From positions 66,388 through 130,387 of the forward strand of contig JBFNFA010000011.1 in NCBI GenBank assembly GCA_040797845.1: a stretch of 64,000 bases of DNA. The letters are read 5' to 3'. The stretch's first letter is position 1; each line of letters starts with the position of its first letter. A model generated the notes under the pieces. It was not told the origin of the DNA and ran no database searches. It saw nothing but the letters and a program-made list of their open reading frames with translations. A program made the translations under genes and the position numbers. The DNA is from Clostridium_AW sp040797845. GTDB taxonomy: Bacteria; Bacillota; Clostridia; Clostridiales; Clostridiaceae. Of this stretch, positions 60,871 to 64,000 are shown piece by piece.

Positions 60871-61455
60871 TTATTTATTTCTTATCTCAATATCTCCTTG
60901 TTTTTTAATTGATATATCTACTTTTGCAGTAGCATTATTTCCAACAGCTACTATCCTTGTTACACCTTTTTCTATATCTATTGTGGTTTCATTCTCTATA
61001 CTATCCTCACCTGAGGTATGTTCAAAAATTTTTACAAGCTTTTTATCAGGAGTGCATAAAAGTAGTTTATACTTTCCTTCTTTACTAAATTCAAAATTAT
61101 AATTTAAAGTTATTTTTCCAGCTGATTTTGCATCTAAAACCCAATAATTGATTGCTCCATAATATCCATCGATTTTTACACTAATGGTATCTTCATTGTG
61201 TTCATTCAGCGCATATTCTGAATAATAAGCTCCACCACGATTATCAATTATTCTTTTTTCATCGTCATATATACTTTTAAACTCTTCACTTACTTCTTCA
61301 GTGTTTTTATTTGTACTTTGTTTTTCAGTGATTACTTCATTATCATTTGATGACACAGACTTGGAGCCATTATCTTTTACTTCTTTATTTCCGCAACCTA
61401 TTAAACTAAACATTAATACTATGGCTGTAGCTATAATTAAATATTTTTTCTTCAA
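60871..61455 (-). CDS. Lipoprotein with a beta-sandwich-like C-domain
   Basis: A 194-residue exported protein: lipobox SLIGC with the lipidated Cys at residue 21, a Ser/Asn/Glu-rich linker (NKEVKDNGSKSVSSNDNEVI), and a C-terminal beta domain (TISVKIDGYYGAINYWVLDA, GKITLNYNFEFSKEGKYKLL, RIVAVGNNATAKVDISI) that resembles carbohydrate-binding or PPC-type domains. TTG start at 61455 with AGGAGGGG. Alone on its strand between gaps with no gene. Function unknown. Confidence 0.75.
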   Translation of the reverse strand: MKKKYLIIATAIVLMFSLIGCGNKEVKDNGSKSVSSNDNEVITEKQSTNKNTEEVSEEFKSIYDDEKRIIDNRGGAYYSEYALNEHNEDTISVKIDGYYGAINYWVLDAKSAGKITLNYNFEFSKEGKYKLLLCTPDKKLVKIFEHTSGEDSIENETTIDIEKGVTRIVAVGNNATAKVDISIKKQGDIEIRNK

Positions 61456-61631
61456 TGCTACCCCTCCTTCCTGGTTAATTATAGCAATGTACAGGTCATT
61501 TTGTAAAGGTTTGGAAGGAGTGGTTAATTATAATTTTTACTGTCTTATTTAGTAACATATATATTAATTGTGAATATATTACTACTATAAAACACCTTAA
61601 AGTTCACATTAAACAAGCAGTAAGTTCGAGA

Positions 61632-61668
61632 AAGCATGCTAATACAAATTAAAAGTATTAGTATGCTT
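61632..61668 (-). terminator. Hairpin after the 148-residue protein gene
   Basis: AAAGCATGCTAATAC / GTATTAGTATGCTTT arms (one mismatch), 9-nt loop. The arms are almost symmetric, so function is possible in both directions. Confidence 0.7.
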
Positions 61669-61707
61669 TTTAAATTGTCTTTTTATAATTTTATTTATTT
61701 TGTTTTC

Positions 61708-62154
61708 TCATTGCATTTTAAAATCAATATCTATGATACTTGCTAAATACTCTTTTTCTGTATCATTGCATTCAGTAATCCACACCATATGTTCATGAGA
61801 TATAGTTCCAAACCATACATCATCATTTTCATTTATAAAACTTAAATCTTCCGGAAGTTTAGGAAGTCTCCAATCAAATAAACCAGTAACCCTATTCCTT
61901 ATTATCAAATTTGTCTCATCATTGCATTCAAAAACATATACCTCTCCTCTTGTATACTCTGTATGAGAAAAGCTGCTCGATGGTATTCTTTCAATAAGGT
62001 GCTTCTTCATTTCATTAAATAAACTTAATACACTATTATCCACTCTCAAACCGTCCGGTATATGAAAAAGAAATCTTTTACTTTTTTTAAAAGCAAAATC
62101 TATAAGTAATTGATAGCATTCATATATTGGTTCACTCATTATATTTATACACAT
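61708..62154 (-). CDS. Hypothetical protein
   Basis: A 148-residue soluble protein without signal or membrane segment. Helical first half (CYQLLIDFAFKKSKRFLFHI, SVLSLFNEMKKHLIERI) and a strand-rich second half with several Trp residues (LFDWRLPKLPEDLSFI, DDVWFGTISHEHMVWITE). ATG at 62154 follows GAGGTGATT; an ATG at 62139 is possible but less well placed. Family not recognised; it resembles small SMI1/KNR4-like or stage V sporulation-type proteins only in general composition. Confidence 0.6.
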   Translation of the reverse strand: MCINIMSEPIYECYQLLIDFAFKKSKRFLFHIPDGLRVDNSVLSLFNEMKKHLIERIPSSSFSHTEYTRGEVYVFECNDETNLIIRNRVTGLFDWRLPKLPEDLSFINENDDVWFGTISHEHMVWITECNDTEKEYLASIIDIDFKMQ

Positions 62155-62321
62155 GTACAATCACCTCATAAATAACTTCTAATTATAGTTTTGTTATATA
62201 CCTATATATTAACAAAGTATATAGATTATTGTAAGCACTTGGAAGTAAGGATTATGATATTAGCATTGTTGGTAAAACAACACACACCAATCAGTGAGCC
62301 CATTCCTTGCCACTCTTTAAT

Positions 62322-62447
62322 TAGTACAAGTTTATCTTTGGCATGAGTTTCATATTTAGACTTTAACATGAACTCATATCCTTTTATATATTAAAAAATA
62401 GCCATTACTTTGAATTGAACCTTATTTTTTAGATAGTGAAATAAAAG
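62322..62447 (-). repeat. 126-bp direct repeat, copy 1 (IS3-family left end)
   Basis: About 91% identical (115 of 126 positions by eye) to 63859-63984, same orientation. On the minus strand it carries the start of an IS3-family orfA, MLKSKYETHAKDKLVLIKEW, that stops being homologous just after the repeat. Confidence 0.8.
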
Positions 62448-62460
62448 AAGAATACTAAAT

Positions 62461-62870
62461 AAACTAGGAGTACAAAAGGATGATAAACATAATGCTTTAG
62501 CTGACATGATAAAAGAATGTCAACAAGAAACAAAGTAAACCTATAGTTATTACAGGGTTAAGATATGGATAAAATGAGAAGGCGAAGAAGATATATCCAA
62601 TATAATCAACGGATGCATAAATATGACAATATATTAAACAGAAATTTTAAAGCAAATAAGCCAAATGAAAAATGGAAAAGGTCACTGATGGAGTGGTACT
62701 CCACAGCGACCAAGGCTTTCAATACACTTCACAACCATATTATTACCTAACCAAAGAGTACAAGCATTACTCAGTCAATGTTAAAACGTGTAATTCTCTT
62801 GATAATGCTTATGCCGAAAATTTTTTCGGCATATTGAAATCAGATCAACATGGCTCTTTTAAAATATTTA
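62461..62870 (+). pseudogene. IS3-family transposase orfB remnant with internal deletion
   Basis: Broken plus-strand frames encode in order DDKHNALADMIKECQQETK, then MRRRRRYIQYNQRMHKYDN, FKANKPNEKW, VLHSDQGFQYTSQPYYYLTK and NSLDNAYAENFFGILKSDQH. These are the conserved blocks of orfB (helical start, F-x-A-x-x-P-N-x-x-W, HSDxGxQY with the second Asp, D-N-x-x-x-E-x-F-F with the catalytic Glu), but the segment with the first Asp has been deleted between NEKW and the HSDQG block, and the frame shifts. The element is inactive. Confidence 0.82.
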
Positions 62871-62889
62871 TAACAAATTTTACTTTATA

Positions 62890-63195
62890 CTATTTTTCAG
62901 TTAGATTAATTACAGTTTTTGATTCATTATAAGTATCAGTCAATTGTTGTGCAGGTGAATTGTAAGGTTTAGCCCAACCTCGATTTACAGATAGTTCTGT
63001 AAGAGCAGTATGTCCTCCGACTATTTGATTTAAGCTAGCAGAATATATAGCTCTCAATTCTGGAGTACTGCTTGTTAACGTAGCATTAAGATATGCATCA
63101 GCTGCAACCTTTCCAGAAGCAAGCATGTCTGTAGAAATAACCTCATCATTAATATCAATATTATTTCTAATTAGATTTCCAATTAAATTTCCCAT
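62890..63195 (-). CDS. CotF-like spore coat protein
   Basis: A 101-residue protein of the spore coat CotF family: NDEVISTDMLASGKVAADAY, LNATLTSSTPELRAIYSASL, NQIVGGHTALTELSVNRGWA and PYNSPAQQLTDTY follow the family pattern closely. ATG at 63195 is chosen because AGAGGAGGTAT lies just upstream; the in-frame codon at 63234 overlaps the preceding gene. It probably belongs to a two-gene operon with the 71-residue protein and indicates an endospore former. Confidence 0.85.
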   Translation of the reverse strand: MGNLIGNLIRNNIDINDEVISTDMLASGKVAADAYLNATLTSSTPELRAIYSASLNQIVGGHTALTELSVNRGWAKPYNSPAQQLTDTYNESKTVINLTEK

Positions 63196-63199
63196 TTTA

Positions 63200-63415
63200 T
63201 TATACCTCCTCTGGAATTGATATTTGATTTTCATTAATAAATTGTTGTAATCCTTTTATTCTACCCTCTGCTGCTAGTGCGCTAGATTCACCTTGTCTTT
63301 TCAAGTTTTCATCTGTTATTAGTGCATTTACTGCTTTTTGTACAATTAATCCATCTTGTTCCATCTTCAATAGTGATGCTAAAGATAACATTTCTACTTC
63401 TGAAAGTTTTCTCAT
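63200..63415 (-). CDS. Small CotF-associated protein
   Basis: A 71-residue helical protein (KLSEVEMLSLASLLKMEQDG, VQKAVNALITDENLKRQGES, EGRIKGLQQFINENQISI) that accompanies CotF-type coat genes and resembles the first half of longer CotF proteins. It ends 4 bp before the CotF-like start, with ribosome site GGAGGTAAG. Likely a coat or coat-assembly component expressed in the mother cell; no sporulation promoter could be assigned by eye. Confidence 0.78.
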   Translation of the reverse strand: MRKLSEVEMLSLASLLKMEQDGLIVQKAVNALITDENLKRQGESSALAAEGRIKGLQQFINENQISIPEEV

Positions 63416-63557
63416 ATTCTTACCTCCACTAAATATAATTTATATGTATATGGTTGTATTATGTGATTTTTGCCAAGTTAATAATCATGTGAAATTTATC
63501 CAGTTAAATGAATATTATTTCTGCATGATAGCTCAACCTCTACCTCTGTAACAACTA

Positions 63558-63671
63558 TCATGTTGACATAGTTAATCCCTTACCAAAACTATCTCCATAA
63601 TCATGATTTTTTCTTTTGTATAATTCGTTTAATTCTGTACATATCTCCATATGTTTAGATGCTTTATCCAT
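63558..63671 (-). pseudogene. Truncated phage DUF1599-like (nucleotide-modification associated) gene
   Basis: A 37-codon fragment, MDKASKHMEICTELNELYKR followed by KNHDYGDSFGKG, matches the N-terminus of DUF1599-type proteins of clostridial phages, then hits a stop. Ribosome site AAGGAGAAAAAG. The flanking gap 63416-63557 and 63672-63858 shows no other gene. Confidence 0.6.
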
Positions 63672-63858
63672 AGCTTTTTCTCCTTAAGATTTGTATGTAA
63701 TAATTCTCTTTTTATTATTCCTAATTAATTTATATTTATTTTTAAATTTTATTTGTTGTGCTCTTTATTAAGTATATTTAACTATCTCACGCTTTATAGT
63801 TAGAAGTGCAAAATGATCACTAATAGACTGACAAAATAAAAAATGTCCACCATTCAAC

Positions 63859-63984
63859 TAGTACAAGTTTATCTTTGACATGAATTTCATATTTAGACTT
63901 TGACATGAGCTCATATCCTTTTATATATTAAAAAAGAGCCCTTACTTTGAACTAGACCCTATTTTTTAGACAGTGAAATAAAAG
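63859..63984 (-). repeat. 126-bp direct repeat, copy 2 (IS3-family left end)
   Basis: Second copy of the repeat at 62322-62447, with orfA start MSKSKYEIHVKDKLVLVEWW on the minus strand. The homology ends at the same base in both copies, so both are broken element ends that share a junction. Confidence 0.8.
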
Positions 63985-64000
63985 AGCCTCCTATGGTAGA

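Noticed and set aside
1..64000. CRISPR arrays, rRNA or tRNA genes
   Set aside because: No regularly spaced direct repeats and no tRNA or rRNA sequence patterns were seen on either strand.

Overview
The window is AT-rich DNA from a spore-forming member of the Firmicutes. Host genes are Clostridium-like: short intergenic spacers with strong AGGAGG ribosome sites, lipoproteins, CotF-like spore coat proteins, a sigma-54 activator and a degenerate ClpP paralogue. I read it as Clostridium sensu stricto; the species cannot be fixed from sequence alone.

Left host block (1-14.5 kb). A sigma-54 enhancer-binding regulator lies between a KAS III-like thiolase-fold gene (cut by the window edge) and a six-gene operon: two permeases, two ATPases, a lipoprotein binding protein of the branched-chain amino acid (HAAT) ABC type, and an alpha/beta hydrolase. 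Matching -24/-12 promoters precede the KAS III gene and the transporter operon, so one sigma-54 regulon is likely. After it come a second hydrolase, a K+/H+-type antiporter, a GNAT protein, truA, a short-form rtcB, a candidate 130-nt structured RNA with its own promoter and U-tract end, and a lipoprotein.

Phage-derived block (about 15-52 kb, all minus strand). This is a non-contractile tail module with no capsid, portal or terminase gene in the window. Reading with transcription, it begins with a DGQHR/DndB-like protein and a tyrosine-recombinase-like protein lacking a convincing catalytic set, behind a consensus sigma-A promoter. Next is a small gene behind a second sigma-A promoter with a perfect LexA box just after the start point. 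Then comes an 882-residue RNA polymerase of the two-barrel YonO/QDE-1/RdRP-like family (DVDGD motif), overlapped by a zinc-ribbon protein. The late genes follow: tail tube, assembly chaperones, tape measure, Dit, Tal, a cassette of two radical SAM enzymes with two Cys-rich small proteins, baseplate-type proteins, a tandem array of eight fibre-like proteins sharing a C-terminal module but carrying different N-terminal domains (LamG, SPRY, discoidin, galactose-binding-like, beta-helix), then an XhlA-like protein, an amidase and a holin. The simplest model is SOS damage, then the phage RNA polymerase, then tail and lysis genes: an F-type tailocin or the tail half of an SPbeta-like prophage.

Right host block (52-64 kb). 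Here lie an ABC-2 drug-type exporter, a winged-helix phage replication-type fragment with a LexA-like box, a CNNM/CorC membrane protein, a nitroreductase divergent from a LysR regulator, ClpP with Asn in place of the catalytic Asp, an XRE regulator overlapping a membrane protein gene, a lipoprotein, IS3-family debris with a 126-bp direct repeat, two CotF-like coat genes and a truncated phage gene. IS3 debris is present on both sides of the phage block (near 14.7 and 62.5 kb).
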